This document shows, piece by piece, positions 24,730-35,570 of a stretch of DNA of 64,000 nucleotides. Under the pieces are notes generated by a model. The model was not told where the DNA came from and did no database searches. It worked only from the letters and a program-made list of their open reading frames with translations. The position numbers and the translations under genes are program-made. The stretch is from the NCBI RefSeq assembly GCF_905475345.1, contig NC_066596.1, positions 7,001,001-7,065,000 of the forward strand, read 5' to 3'. Positions within the stretch are counted from its first letter, which is position 1; each line of letters begins with the position of its first letter. The stretch comes from Vespula vulgaris (Eukaryota; Arthropoda; Insecta; Hymenoptera; Vespidae).

Positions 24730-26578
24730 ACAGCAACAATCGGGTCATCACAGAACGTCGTCCGCACCGCCGGCGCCGCAACCTCAACAGCAGCAACAGG
24801 CCGCTCAACAGCAGACGCAACCGCAACAGCAGCCGGCGATTCAGGGGATGCAAGGACCGATAGTCTCTTCGACCGGTCCTTTATCCGCTGGCGGAGGTGG
24901 ACCTCCGGTACCACCGCCGCAACCACCCGCGGCGCCACCCGCTCCTCCGTGTCCGCCGTCTATGATAAACTTCAATGCACCCGTACCGCCGCCCCCGATG
25001 ATGATAAATCAGTACGCACAATCGCCATCCTCTCAAACGCAGGCTCAGTCGCAATCGATCTACGCGGCACAGAGTCAGGGTAATCAGTACGGCGGAGGAG
25101 CGCCCGGTAACAATCAGTATTCGAATCCCAACGTGACCGGATCCGTCGTGGTCGTGGGTCAGAATCCGAATCAGTACGCGTCTGCCGGTCAGAACAGCTT
25201 TTACGGGAACAACGGACAGGGTAGTAACGTGTACGGTAGCGGTGGTCAGGCTGGTCAGACCAGTCAGAGCAATCAGTATGCTGTGGTCGGCGGTCAGGGC
25301 ACGCAATACGGTGCCGGTGGCGGTAGCGGGCCTAGCAATCAGTACGCGAGCAACAGTTCGATCGTTCAGTACGCCGGCGGTCCACCTTCGGCGGCTAGCC
25401 AATACGCTGCCGCTGCCGCTGCCGCCGTGGTAGCTCAACAACAAGGCCAGACGCAGTACGGTGTCGTGTCGCAACCGCAGCCACCGTCTTACGTTACCGG
25501 ACAAGTGCAGGCTGTCGCCAACGCGAATCCTTATGGTACCCCCTCGAATTCGGTGAACCAGTATGCCAGCGGAGGACACCACGCGGTCGCCGCTAGCGCT
25601 TACGCTCCACCGCCGCCCCCCATGGTACCATTGGCGGCTGGTCCCGCTGCCCCACCTCCGCCTCCACCCCCACCCGCGCCTAACGCAAGCAATGCCTCGA
25701 ATCTTTCCGCTTCTTCTTCTTCTTCTTCCGCCGTCGTATCCTCGTCCCCTTCGCCCTCCGTAACCACGAACAACGATCCACCGCAACCGGATGCCAATTC
25801 TCTCGCTGCGGCCCTGCAGGCTGCCAGGCTCAAGAAAAAGCAGGTTGGTATGTCGGCCAACGATGAAAACTTAAACTCTCCTCGTCCTGTTATATAAACG
25901 ACGCTTCTTCTTCTTCTTCTTCTTCTTCTTCTTCTCTTCGCCAGCAGCAAACGCAGCCCGTGGAAAATAGCGGTTCGAGTACCAGCAGTAGCGGAAGCGG
26001 AGGAGGCGGTGGCAATTACGGGACGTTGGGAAGAGGCGGAGGTGGCGGTATGGCTTCTATGATGGACGAGATGGCGAAAACGCTCGCACGTAGACGCGCT
26101 GCCGTTGAGAAGAAGCAACCTGAACAACCACCGGTTCGTTTAAGCGAGTCCACCTTCTCGAGCGTTCCCTTTACGAGCCAAAATATCTTTTATTACGAGC
26201 ACCCTCGTCTATCCTTTTAGGAACCCGAAAGTTCACCGGACAAGAAGTCTTGGGACAAGAGCAGTTCGTCGAACAATAAATTTTCCAACGGAGCCGAATC
26301 ACCAAAGTCGGTTCGAAAAAGGTTTGGCTCCGCTTCCGAGGACACGCTTCTCAAAGTCAATGGCGTTAACGACGGTTCCTCCTTGACGGCGCAAGAAATG
26401 GAGGCGTTTAAAGCAGAGATAATTAAGGAAGTGCGCAAGGAGTTTCAAAAGATGAAGCAAGAAATAATCGATGGTAGGAGTTTGAATTAAATCGAATCGA
26501 TGGTGTTGACGACGAGTTGAAATTAACTTTTATTTTTCTCTTTTCCTAGCGGTAAGAACAGAACTGAGTAGAAGGTAA
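8717..26578 (+). CDS. ena: enabled (Ena/VASP actin regulator), complete coding region
   Basis: Ena/VASP proteins speed actin filament elongation at leading edges, filopodia and adherens junctions (family knowledge). Exons: 8717-8721, 20510-20831, 21685-21899, 24381-24442, 24648-25843, 25945-26133, 26221-26473 and 26550-26578. They sum to 2271 nt, exactly 756 residues plus TAA. EVH1 (residues 1-112) includes VMVYDD, VQLYHHQVNNTFRVVGRKLQ and the ligand-pocket-type ATVTFHQWRD. Then come polyglutamine, YEEDMGYRTMTREDVAI (a conserved insect Ena junction), SGHHRTSSAPPAPQ, a Tyr/Gln/Gly-rich segment and proline-rich runs. EVH2 has the G-actin block LAAALQAARLKKK (about 588-600), the F-actin block MMDEMAKTLARRRAAVEKK (about 629-652) and the C-terminal coiled coil ending KQEIIDAVRTELSRR. 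The start is ATGAA|GTAAGT at 8717; joined to exon 2 it gives MNEVSISSAR. That tiny exon is the least certain part; all else is firm. Confidence 0.9.
8790..8829. repeat. (GAC/GAG)n trinucleotide repeat
   Basis: About 13 GAC/GAG units just inside ena intron 1. Confidence 0.85.
11435..11538. repeat. (CTA)n imperfect trinucleotide repeat
   Basis: Imperfect CTA/CTG array of roughly 100 bp in ena intron 1. Confidence 0.8.
12725..12753. repeat. (CT)n microsatellite
   Basis: Pure CT run in ena intron 1. Confidence 0.85.
14125..14330. mobile_element. MITE-like element with TA-flanked terminal inverted repeats
   Basis: The 5' end reads TATACAGGGTGT and the 3' end ACACCCTGTATA, a perfect 12-bp inverted repeat whose outermost TA could be the target duplication. 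The 206-bp inside is AT-rich with no coding capacity. Size, inverted ends and TA suggest a non-autonomous Tc1/mariner-type element; the superfamily is inferred. A solitary identical end lies at 43864-43875. Confidence 0.7.
15220..15249. repeat. (CT)n microsatellite
   Basis: Pure CT run in ena intron 1, about 100 bp before a GA run of opposite strand sense, so the two could pair as a weak inverted repeat. Confidence 0.85.
15343..15426. repeat. (GA)n microsatellite, about 80 bp
   Basis: Imperfect then pure GA repeat in ena intron 1. Confidence 0.88.
17545..17571. other. perfect 9-bp stem, 9-nt loop hairpin
   Basis: GGATGTGGC and its exact complement GCCACATCC flank the loop AGTATCTTA. It lies in ena intron 1. 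The stem is too short on its own for a microRNA precursor. Confidence 0.6.
20851..20883. repeat. poly(A) run of about 33
   Basis: Mononucleotide run 19 bp after the donor of the ena EVH1 exon; could be an assembly weak spot. Confidence 0.85.
21752..21861 (+). repeat. ena: CAG/CAA tract coding polyglutamine in ena
   Basis: In frame within exon 21685-21899: about 35 glutamines with few interruptions, directly after EVH1. A second, shorter tract is at 24699-24738. Confidence 0.85.
22248..22309. repeat. (TA)n microsatellite, about 31 units
   Basis: Pure TA run about 100 bp upstream of the candidate ena cassette exon. Confidence 0.9.
22409..22588 (+). CDS. ena: candidate ena cassette exon (60 codons)
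   Basis: A GC-rich island inside the intron between exons 21685-21899 and 24381-24442. The acceptor (GGTTCCAG|TC) and donor (CACGAG|GTGATT) bound 180 nt that enters and leaves in phase 2, exactly as the constitutive junction, so including it adds 60 residues with no frame change. The peptide (for example SLSLGHLPAGGQTGLSVG, then PPTPTPSHHPSVSSAVTTV) is Ser/Pro/Thr/Gly-rich, like an Ena linker, and has no stop. An alternative in-phase pair is 22395-22547 (153 nt) in another frame. No transcript evidence is available here. Confidence 0.5.
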
Positions 26579-26648
26579 AAGACGACGAACGAAACTAATC
26601 CGCACGACTAAAAGGATCTACGAAGACGGGACGAGGAGGAGGCAGTGA

Positions 26649-26650
<2 letters not shown>

Positions 26651-26734
<84 letters not shown>
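26651..26734. repeat. (GA)n microsatellite
   Basis: Two GA runs split by one ATGA, 72 bp after the ena stop and so probably in its 3' UTR. Confidence 0.9.
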
Positions 26735-26737
<3 letters not shown>

Positions 26738-27443
26738 GAAAGATTTGATTAGATGATAGCTCGATCGAAGCATTATCGACATTCACACATACAGGTTTTT
26801 ATTACATATTTGCGAGAACGCAGTGTAGTTATACCATGTATATCGATCATTTGTGTGTAAGTACGTTATCCTAGCTTAGTATCTTAAGTGATCGTACACC
26901 TTGGTTACCTATTTCGACAAAAAAAAAAAAAAAAAAAAATAATCGCGAAATGCCGTTGGATCAATTGAGCCGCACAATCGTTCGTAATTGCATATGATTT
27001 TAGAATTTTTATACGCACATGAGGGCGATCTACGTGTATCGTTGAGTTAAATACCGCGTTAAAACGAACAATTATTCACGCACAGTACATTCAACGTAAA
27101 TTACGTTAACATTGACGTGCAAATACTAAACTAAAACGTTCGTAACGTATTTACATAATCACGATCAGTTATGTATGTATAAGCAATAGTTTTTCAAGCA
27201 AAGGTTTTTATTTTTATCGACTTTTAACATCGAGGATATAATGAAATTGAAGATTAGCTCAATTGACGCAACGCGACGACGATTCATTATCATATATTTT
27301 TTAATCTCATATGATCAAGTAGGATTTTTAAAGCATTTTGTAATAACGTTAAGACAGATAGAATAACGGTCCCGTTATAAAGGATAAATGTACAGAATTC
27401 ATTCACCAACGTCGTGGCACATTTTACTCCTTGACATGATTGA

Positions 27444-27469
27444 AGAGAGAGAAAGAAAGAGAGAGAGAG

Positions 27470-27540
<71 letters not shown>

Positions 27541-27541
27541 G
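27444..27541. repeat. (GA)n microsatellite, about 95 bp
   Basis: Long nearly pure GA run downstream of ena. Confidence 0.9.
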
Positions 27542-27693
27542 CATTTAGTTTCATCTAGATTTTCGCGTAAGTTTTGAATGAATCCAATTGCAAAAATACG
27601 TATCTACGTCAGGACGATACATTCCAAACGCGAACAGAAGATCGAAGCGAAGCACTCTTTTGTTTGTCGTTTTTTATCTTTTTTATTTTTCTA

Positions 27694-27790
27694 ATCATCA
27701 TCATCATCATCATCATCGTCGTCATCGTCATCGTCGTCATCGTCATCGTCATCATCATCATCATCATCATTATTATTATTATTACTACTA
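27694..27790. repeat. (TCA/TCG)n then (TTA)n compound repeat
   Basis: About 97 bp of TCA and TCG trinucleotides grading into ATT. Confidence 0.88.
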
Positions 27791-28787
27791 CTTCTTTTTT
27801 CTTTTTTATAAATTCATAAAGCATCGCGACACGGCCACGACTTTGGACAATCAGATTCGCAATATTTCCTACGTCTCAAACGCGAATACAACGTAAAATA
27901 AATGCGTTATTATAATAATAATAATAATAGAGATGCTAGAACAGTGCTTTGCGCTTGTAACATTGATAAGAATTTTCTTACGTTATTTTTCAAATAATCT
28001 ATGCCGAGTCGTTTGGTATAAGTAATTTTTTGTTTATTTTTTTGTTCTTTTTTTTTGTTTTTATACACCGATACGTTACATTGTACACTGCGTGTCCTCG
28101 ACGATGGCATTACCCATCGGCTATTGTAAAGGTGATAAAAAGAAAAAATTGTAAAATGTTAATGTAACAAGTCGCATGAAAAACACAAAACGATAACGTA
28201 CCTTTTACACGCGTATGTGTGTATATACGCTGAATTAACACACACGCTCGCATACACCACGTACACGATCGTTCGAACAGTTTTACCATTTCTCTATTTC
28301 AGTCATCATCGGATTAGCCGCATTCGTAAAAGTTTTGTTTTTTTTTATATATATATATAAAGTGGCACGATGACTTAACCCAATCGAGATTTTACCGAGC
28401 TAAAACTCTTTATCCGATTTATCGACCTACATATAAATACATAAATAACGATAACACATATTCCATTTGCCAGGTGCATCCAAGAAATTCCATTTTATAC
28501 GAACGGTCATAAAACTCGATCATCCATATATTCTACGATGATATCGCGTTGAAAGTCGCGATGGGTTTTCCTTTTAAAGGCTGACGAGAAGACAGGAATA
28601 AGTTTCGCGCATACGTAAAACGATTTCTCCTTTTCGAGGCTTCGCGCCGTGAATTATAACTAATTATAATCTTCTCGTACGTATTATTGATAAGTACTCA
28701 AAATAATCTAAGAAATTCGAAATTTTTCGAATGTATACCGGTTCGTCGAAACGATTTCTAGTCTGTCGTCGGAATGAAAAAATAATT

Positions 28788-28833
28788 TGAGAGAGAAAGC
28801 GAGAGAGCGAGAGTGTGTGTGAGAGAGAGAGAA

Positions 28834-28874
<41 letters not shown>
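28788..28874. repeat. (GA)n with GT insert
   Basis: Imperfect GA run with a short GTGTGTGT interruption. Confidence 0.87.
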
Positions 28875-28876
<2 letters not shown>

Positions 28877-29854
28877 GCATTATCATTTTTTTCTTCGGTG
28901 TTTCAAACGTGCCGAAAATATCGATGGAAGAGTCAAGAAAGAAGAAAAACAAAAACGAAAGAAAAGGAACAACGTAGAAATAGAAAGAAGAGGAAAAGAA
29001 TGAAAATTACGAACGAACAATGGAAGACAAAAATAATTATCAGCGATCGCCCGTGGCAATGCATTTTCTTTTTTATAAGGATAATCGCGACGTCCTCTTA
29101 TAATTTTATATATATCTCTTTTTTATATATTTTATATATATACACATACACGCACACACGTATACACACATATCGATACGACATCGATGATACTAACGCT
29201 ACTTTTCGTAACGCACCATTAGAACGGCTAAGCTTTTTTAAACATTTTCGATTCGACTTTTCATAGAAATGAGAGATGAAAAGTCGTATTAATTTTTAAT
29301 TTTTTTCTTCTCATTGAGAAGAAACGAATGATTAATAATAGAAACGGTGAGATAGAGATAGAGAGACGGAGAGACGGTGATACGCGGAGAAGGGAGGGGG
29401 ATAAAAAGCGTAACTAAGGAAAGGAGAAAGCAAAATTGAAAGAAGAAAAAAAAAGAAAAGAAAAGGTCGCGCGTGTGTGAACACGTGATATGCAATTGAT
29501 ACGCAATTATTAAAATATGCAATTAGATACGCGCCAGGCACGCGTACGTACGTTATTGTACACGGATCGGTATTTTTTATCTATATATTTTTTTAAAGTA
29601 ATTTCTACTATCGTTTTCTTACCTTTGTAAATATAAATTATCATCGCGCATGGTTCTTCCAACATAATATATATTTATTTTTTACTTTCTTTACGGTAAA
29701 CGTAGAGAGAGAGGGAGAGGAGGCGGGATGGAGTGAGAGGGAGAGGGAAAGGAAGAGAGAAGGAGAGAGCATGTTTATTGTACGTAAGCGAACGAAAGAC
29801 GGAGTTAGTGAGACGCACGTTGCTGAAGTCAAAGGAAGGTCTCTATCTTCTTTA

Positions 29855-29857
<3 letters not shown>

Positions 29858-29900
<43 letters not shown>

Positions 29901-29935
29901 CATACATACATACATACATACGTATACATACGTGC
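29858..29935. repeat. (TA)n followed by (CATA)n
   Basis: About 38 bp TA then tetranucleotide CATA units. Confidence 0.85.
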
Positions 29936-30416
29936 ATAGCATATGTAATTTTGTTCTTTTCTTTTTCAATTACAATCATCTTTTTCTAAATTTTTACTCG
30001 AGCTCGCTTTCTTCTTTATCGCATAACACGAGTACACACACGCATGATACAAGACCCTAAGAGGAACAAATACGAAGGACATGGGCACACACGCATACAT
30101 ACATTATGCACGCATGCCATTCCAATTCGATTATTCGACGTTCCTGACTCGCACTCAGGGGAGAATTCTTTAAAGTTCATAGGACTAATTGCAATATCTG
30201 TTATCTCTTGATTATTAAGGAAAGGGAGGAGAGACACTCTTTCTCTCTCTATCTCGTCATTTATCTTTTTTATATTCTTTGTGAAGGACGCTCTCGAACG
30301 TAGGAGAGACATTCGCATTCTTATGTCTCGAGTATGGTGTTCCTTTTTCTTTGTACTATTTTTTTCTCTGTTCTCTTTCCCCACCCCTATCTCTCCATTT
30401 TTTCTTTCGTCTAGTA

Positions 30417-30515
30417 GTAATAGTAATAACAACAACAACAACAATAATAATTGTTATAATAACAGTAATGATATAATAATAAAAATAATAATAACAAGAA
30501 TAATAATTATAATAT

Positions 30516-30579
<64 letters not shown>

Positions 30580-30580
30580 G
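30417..30580. repeat. (AAT/AAC)n compound repeat, about 160 bp
   Basis: AAC, then mixed, then pure AAT trinucleotides. Confidence 0.88.
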
Positions 30581-31497
30581 TTACTCACGCTTTTTTGGAG
30601 GTTCATCCCTTGATCGGAGTTATTACTCGAGAGAGAGAGAGAGAGAGAGAGAGAGTGACAGAGAAAAAAAAACTACCAAGTACCTAAAGCATTCATTGTT
30701 GTCGTTTCGTAGGAGTGCATAAGAAAATAAAAAAGAAAGAAGGGGAAAAAATATAATGACGCAAGTTCCTCCAAGGATCTACCGATTTCTCGTACGGACG
30801 TTCGGGACTATTACGCGTTGTGAAATAATTAATTAATCATCGAGTTTCGATGATTCGAATCGAGTTTTCATATGGCGGAACGCGTCGTAAGAAATCGCGA
30901 GAACGGGAGGGATGGTTCCTTGATGCCTTTGCAATAGTTTTTCGAATAGTGCTCGGTATATTCACTGAAACGCATTATATCATAGATATTAAGTGTGACC
31001 GTTATAAAAGGGTTAAAACTTTGTATAAACATTTAACGAGTAAAGGAAAACATGCAAGAAAGAAAGAAGAAAAAATGAACAAAGAAATAAATAAAGAAAG
31101 AAAAGGAGCAACGTGCGCACGCTTTTTAAGAATGTAGAATACTTCTCACCGAAGTAGAATCGTGTTGTTTCGCAGTAAGAAACTTGGAGGGGCGAAGAAG
31201 CATAGGGGAGGGGGAAATATGAAGAAAAAAAGAGAGAGAGAGAGAGAAAATAAATAAATAAATAAATTCGATTAAAGAAAGAGAAATTTTGGTTGGTATC
31301 ATCGAACTCGTTCGGTAACAGATTGCTTTTGATTTTTTCTTTTCTTCTTCTTTTTTTCATTTTCCTTTTCCTTCTTCTCTTTTTATTTTCTCTTTTATTT
31401 TTCTCCTGACGTTCGAGATCGTGAACGAAGAATTCGAAACGGCGATCGTGCCTCGTTACTTCCGACCTTGATAACCGACGATAAACGAAGCTGTCAA

Positions 31498-31566
31498 ATA
31501 TACATATATATATATGTATGTATGTATGTATGTGTATATGTATGTATGCATGTATGTATGTATTTG
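31498..31566. repeat. (TA)n/(TATG)n repeat
   Basis: Short TA stretch followed by TATG tetranucleotides. Confidence 0.8.
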
Positions 31567-31805
31567 CGTGTGCGTTGTACCCTAAAATGAATCGTCGAAA
31601 CTATCGGTGATAGTAGTATCGGCATACGCGCGATCGGGATCTCGATCTAATACTTTTATCTAAAAGCTTTAAATCTGGATCGACTTGGCCTGAAGTAGAA
31701 CAACGATCCTTGTATAATAATCGCAACGAGACACGATCGTTCGACCTTTGTTCGAAAAGTTGCGATAATATGTTACATCTTAACTATATAGAAAATGAAA
31801 GCAAG

Positions 31806-31843
<38 letters not shown>

Positions 31844-33293
31844 AGTTAGAATACGGGAAAGAATGAAAGTGTGACGAGTAAAAGAGAGAGAGAAAGAATG
31901 CGAGTGAACGTGCGAATGAAAGAGAGAGGGTCGAATTAAAAAGAAACGGCTGTTTGTAATGTGCTCTTCGGAAAGCGGCGATCTCTTTTCCTTTTTTTTT
32001 TTAGCGGGATCTTATCGTCGAAAGAAGGAAATAAAAGGAAGTTGAAGAAAAAAGAAAAATACAAAAAATAAGAGAGAAAATTGCTGCAAATCTGTTACGC
32101 GAATAAAACAGCTGCGGCACTCGCAATTACCTTTTTTAGTATTAGAATGCATTTATATATACACACGGATACACATACACATACACACACATGCATACGT
32201 ACATACATGTGTATATATATATATGTGTATGTATGTATGTATGCATATATATGATAGATACTATAATTTTACTATGGTAGTCCTAACGAGAGTATTAAGA
32301 GTGTTTGTTATAATTAAAAAATTATTTAAGGATCGAGCGAGATGTACGAGAGAGGTCAAAATAAAACTAAAAAGATATAAAAAAAAAAAAATATAAGAAA
32401 AAGAAACAGAAAAAATATTAAAGAATGAGAGAAAGAAAGGAATAAGAACGAGGAGAGATGATAATAGGCGTACGCGTCCGTGATGAATATAATCGATGAG
32501 AGAAACGAGGAGAGAAAAAAAGATATAGTAACCGAGGCCATTTATAAACACTGTGTATTGTAATTACTGTGCTACCATTGAAATATATAAAGGATTAAGA
32601 ACCAGACGCTTTTTCGGACGCTCGCGATCGTCGACGCGAACAGAAGGAAGAAAGAACTAATCCCCTCATTTTTCTGACGCCGTCGTCCAAGTTTACCTTT
32701 TCCCCGTGAATCCGGTTTTTTATATTTCTAGAAGATATCTAATGATTTTGTATATAATCGATTCGTGCAACTAACTATATAATAACCTTTGTCGTCGATC
32801 GCGAGCGTTTTGTTTCATCAAGAAATTCGTATAAATACTTATTCTTAAGCGGAGGAAGCATTTAAAGAAGGAAAAAAGAAAGAAAGGGAAAAAAAAATAA
32901 TAATAATAAATATAATAATAATAATAATAATAAGTTTTACTTATGTGATGATCAAAGATTAACTTGTTAAGCGTTTATACATTAAGCCAAATGGGGGATA
33001 CGACTTTGCTCGGAAGAGAAAATCAACGTCTTTTTGAAAATTCGATAAACGAGATGAACGAATGAGAGTGGAAAAAAAGAATGAAAAAAGAAAAGAAAAA
33101 GAGAATAGTCCTTAAGTTTTATGTCTCTCTTTCTCTGCCGGAGCAATATCGATCCCACGATGATAGAAAGCAGATTCCAACGTATGGAATTCGCTCTTCG
33201 ACATAAAATCCGAAATTTTGCGTCGAGTCAGGATACATATATAATAAGAAAGTCACTTCAGAAAATCGTTGCACATCGAGACGTATCGTTGTA

Positions 33294-33294
<1 letters not shown>

Positions 33295-33349
<55 letters not shown>
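33295..33349. repeat. (CT)n microsatellite
   Basis: CT run with a single TTT break, opposite in strand sense to most GA runs in this 3' region. Confidence 0.88.
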
Positions 33350-33351
<2 letters not shown>

Positions 33352-33938
33352 AACATTTTTTAAATAAGACTACTGGTGATATGATACATTGTTCTCAATT
33401 AACTTTTAAACAAACTATACGTTTACGTAAAACTCCAATGATCGACTGCCAAAAAAAAAAAAGAAGAAAAAAGAAAAGAAAAAAAAATATAGAAGAAAAC
33501 TCGTTCGAACGGTTCTTTTCTGCACGAATACGAGCGATTGTAAACGATATCGTCGAACTTAACTAAGGATAATTGTTATTAACGAAGAGGACGAAGATGA
33601 AGAGGAGAACGAGAACGAGGACGAGGACGATGAGAGAAGAAGGAAGAAAGGAAGAGAAAAGGTTCTCACAACTATACAATAATTTATAGAATACGAGAGG
33701 CTGGCTAATTTAAATAAGCCAACGTGCTTACGAAAAAGTGCGATTATTATAATCCATTTGGACTCGTCGCGCTTGTTTCTTCCGTGAACAAACAAACGTT
33801 AATCCTCGATCAGATAAATCCCCGATATCCTTTCATCAACGATATACAACTTATATTCCTACGGATCACCGGCAACGTCCACCATCGGCAATTGGTGAGA
33901 CCGTATTCCTATTCGTTGTTGATCCGTATGTTGACAGG

Positions 33939-33944
<6 letters not shown>

Positions 33945-34006
<62 letters not shown>

Positions 34007-34024
34007 CATTATTATTATTATTAC

Positions 34025-34058
<34 letters not shown>
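33945..34058. repeat. (ATT/ATC)n repeat, about 110 bp
   Basis: ATT trinucleotides with ATC variants, about 3.4 kb after the AAT array of the opposite strand sense at 30417-30580. Confidence 0.88.
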
Positions 34059-35270
34059 AAAGTAATAAGAGACAGGAAGCTTCATTTTATAACGTATCAC
34101 GTATTATTAACGAAAGACGGGGGCCGAATCGAAGCGGAGTTCGACGATGAGGAAGAAAAAAAAAGAAAATTAAAAAAGGGGGGAAAGCTTGGGGGAAGGG
34201 AGGAAGGGTGAACAAAATGGGAGTTTTATGTATTCGAAGAGAGAAGGAGGGAGGGGGGTTGAACAAATTTGTATCAAACGCCGTTTAACCGTGCTGGTTA
34301 AAGCGGTAAGAGAGGAGAGAGAAAAAAGAAAAAGAATTTAAAAAAAAAAAAAATAAAAGAACAAGAAATGGCGCGAATTAAAGCGAGCACTGAATATCGG
34401 CGACTACTTCGTTTCTTAAGACGTATCTTGAAAATATTTGTATGTAAATGAATGACAAAATAATAAAAAGTATACGCTGTAAACGTTCCGTATATTCTTT
34501 TTATGCGGCATGATATGATTTTTCAGGGATTACTTTAGAATCTTACTGCGAATTTTTTCGTAGAGATTCTTCGTAGAATCCCTTAGGTTATCAGTGAAAT
34601 ACATTTTGAGAACCACTGGGATTAGAGATTTACGACCTTCCAGGTCGCCCAACTGGGACACTCCGTTCCCTTACTGTTCACCGTTTACATTATCTTCCGT
34701 GTCTGAATCCTTGCCGTTTCGTCTTAGAAAAGAAATGATTTTAATAGATCAACGATATGCGTATCTCCTTCTTTACAATTATTCGCTTATTTCGTTTCAA
34801 TTTAACGGATCTTAATTATGTGCGTGTATAATAATCCGAAAGGAAGTCGTGCTAAATAGCCGTACCACGAGCACGCTTGAAATAGGCATGACAACGCTAT
34901 CGATTATGACATCATTTTCTTACTCGTTATCACGTTTTAAACATGAATGTTATTTATGTTATACCACTAACAACGCGTATACGATCTACATATAATTATT
35001 TGTTAAACCTTTTTTTAAACGTTTATTTAGACAGTTCTTTGTCGACACATTTCGAAAAATATTCCTTTTATTGTTTTTTTGTTTTTTACATAACAATTAT
35101 TTCTACGTAAAATTATTCGAAGAAAAGCGAGCGATCGCCGACTTAAATTTTGATAAAACAATAGCTGGATATCTCCTTTGAGAAAACGAAGGAATTCTAA
35201 CACGACCTTTCTAATTCCTTGTCGAGATCATCGACTTCGAAGGAGATCATCAGCGAGTGTTCATCATCGA

Positions 35271-35444
35271 TGACGTCACCTTTCTTTCTTCACCCACAGA
35301 TCTCACGATGATATAAGAAGAACGAGGCTATGACACAATATTCATCCTACTCCTTTTCCCCCTCATCCTCCTCTTTGCTTCTCGTACCGCGCAGAATCGA
35401 GTGACGTCGCAATCTTTACGAACCGAATCCACGCGAGGGAAGGG

Positions 35445-35496
<52 letters not shown>

Positions 35497-35570
35497 CAGA
35501 AAGACATAAACGCACACATTTGCACGTTTACTCGAACAGGATCGTGGTACGTTAAGGTCGAATGACGTCA
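35271..35570. promoter_or_regulatory. pair of consensus CRE sites (TGACGTCACC)
   Basis: TGACGTCA at 35271-35278 and 35563-35570, both followed by CC, with a near match (TGACGTCG) at about 35403 between them. CREB/ATF-type bZIP proteins bind this sequence (established); occupancy here is unknown. Confidence 0.45.
35439..35494. repeat. (GA)n microsatellite
   Basis: About 55 bp GA, lying between the two CRE sites. Confidence 0.88.

Larger units (their letters stand above)
26579..34470 (+). other. ena: ena 3' UTR / downstream region, microsatellite-rich
   Basis: No coding sequence follows the ena stop for many kilobases. Possible poly(A) signals include AATAAA near 27897 and at 34462-34467. A Pumilio-type TGTAAATA occurs at 29626-29633. 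GA, CT, TA, TATG, AAT and TCA arrays recur every few hundred bases (listed separately). Where the transcript ends cannot be told from sequence alone. Confidence 0.45.

Noticed and set aside
24881..25786. 301-codon minus-strand open frame opposite ena
   Set aside because: It is the antisense of the Gln/Gly/Pro-rich ena exon and is Arg/Gly/Leu-rich; ena itself is certain here.
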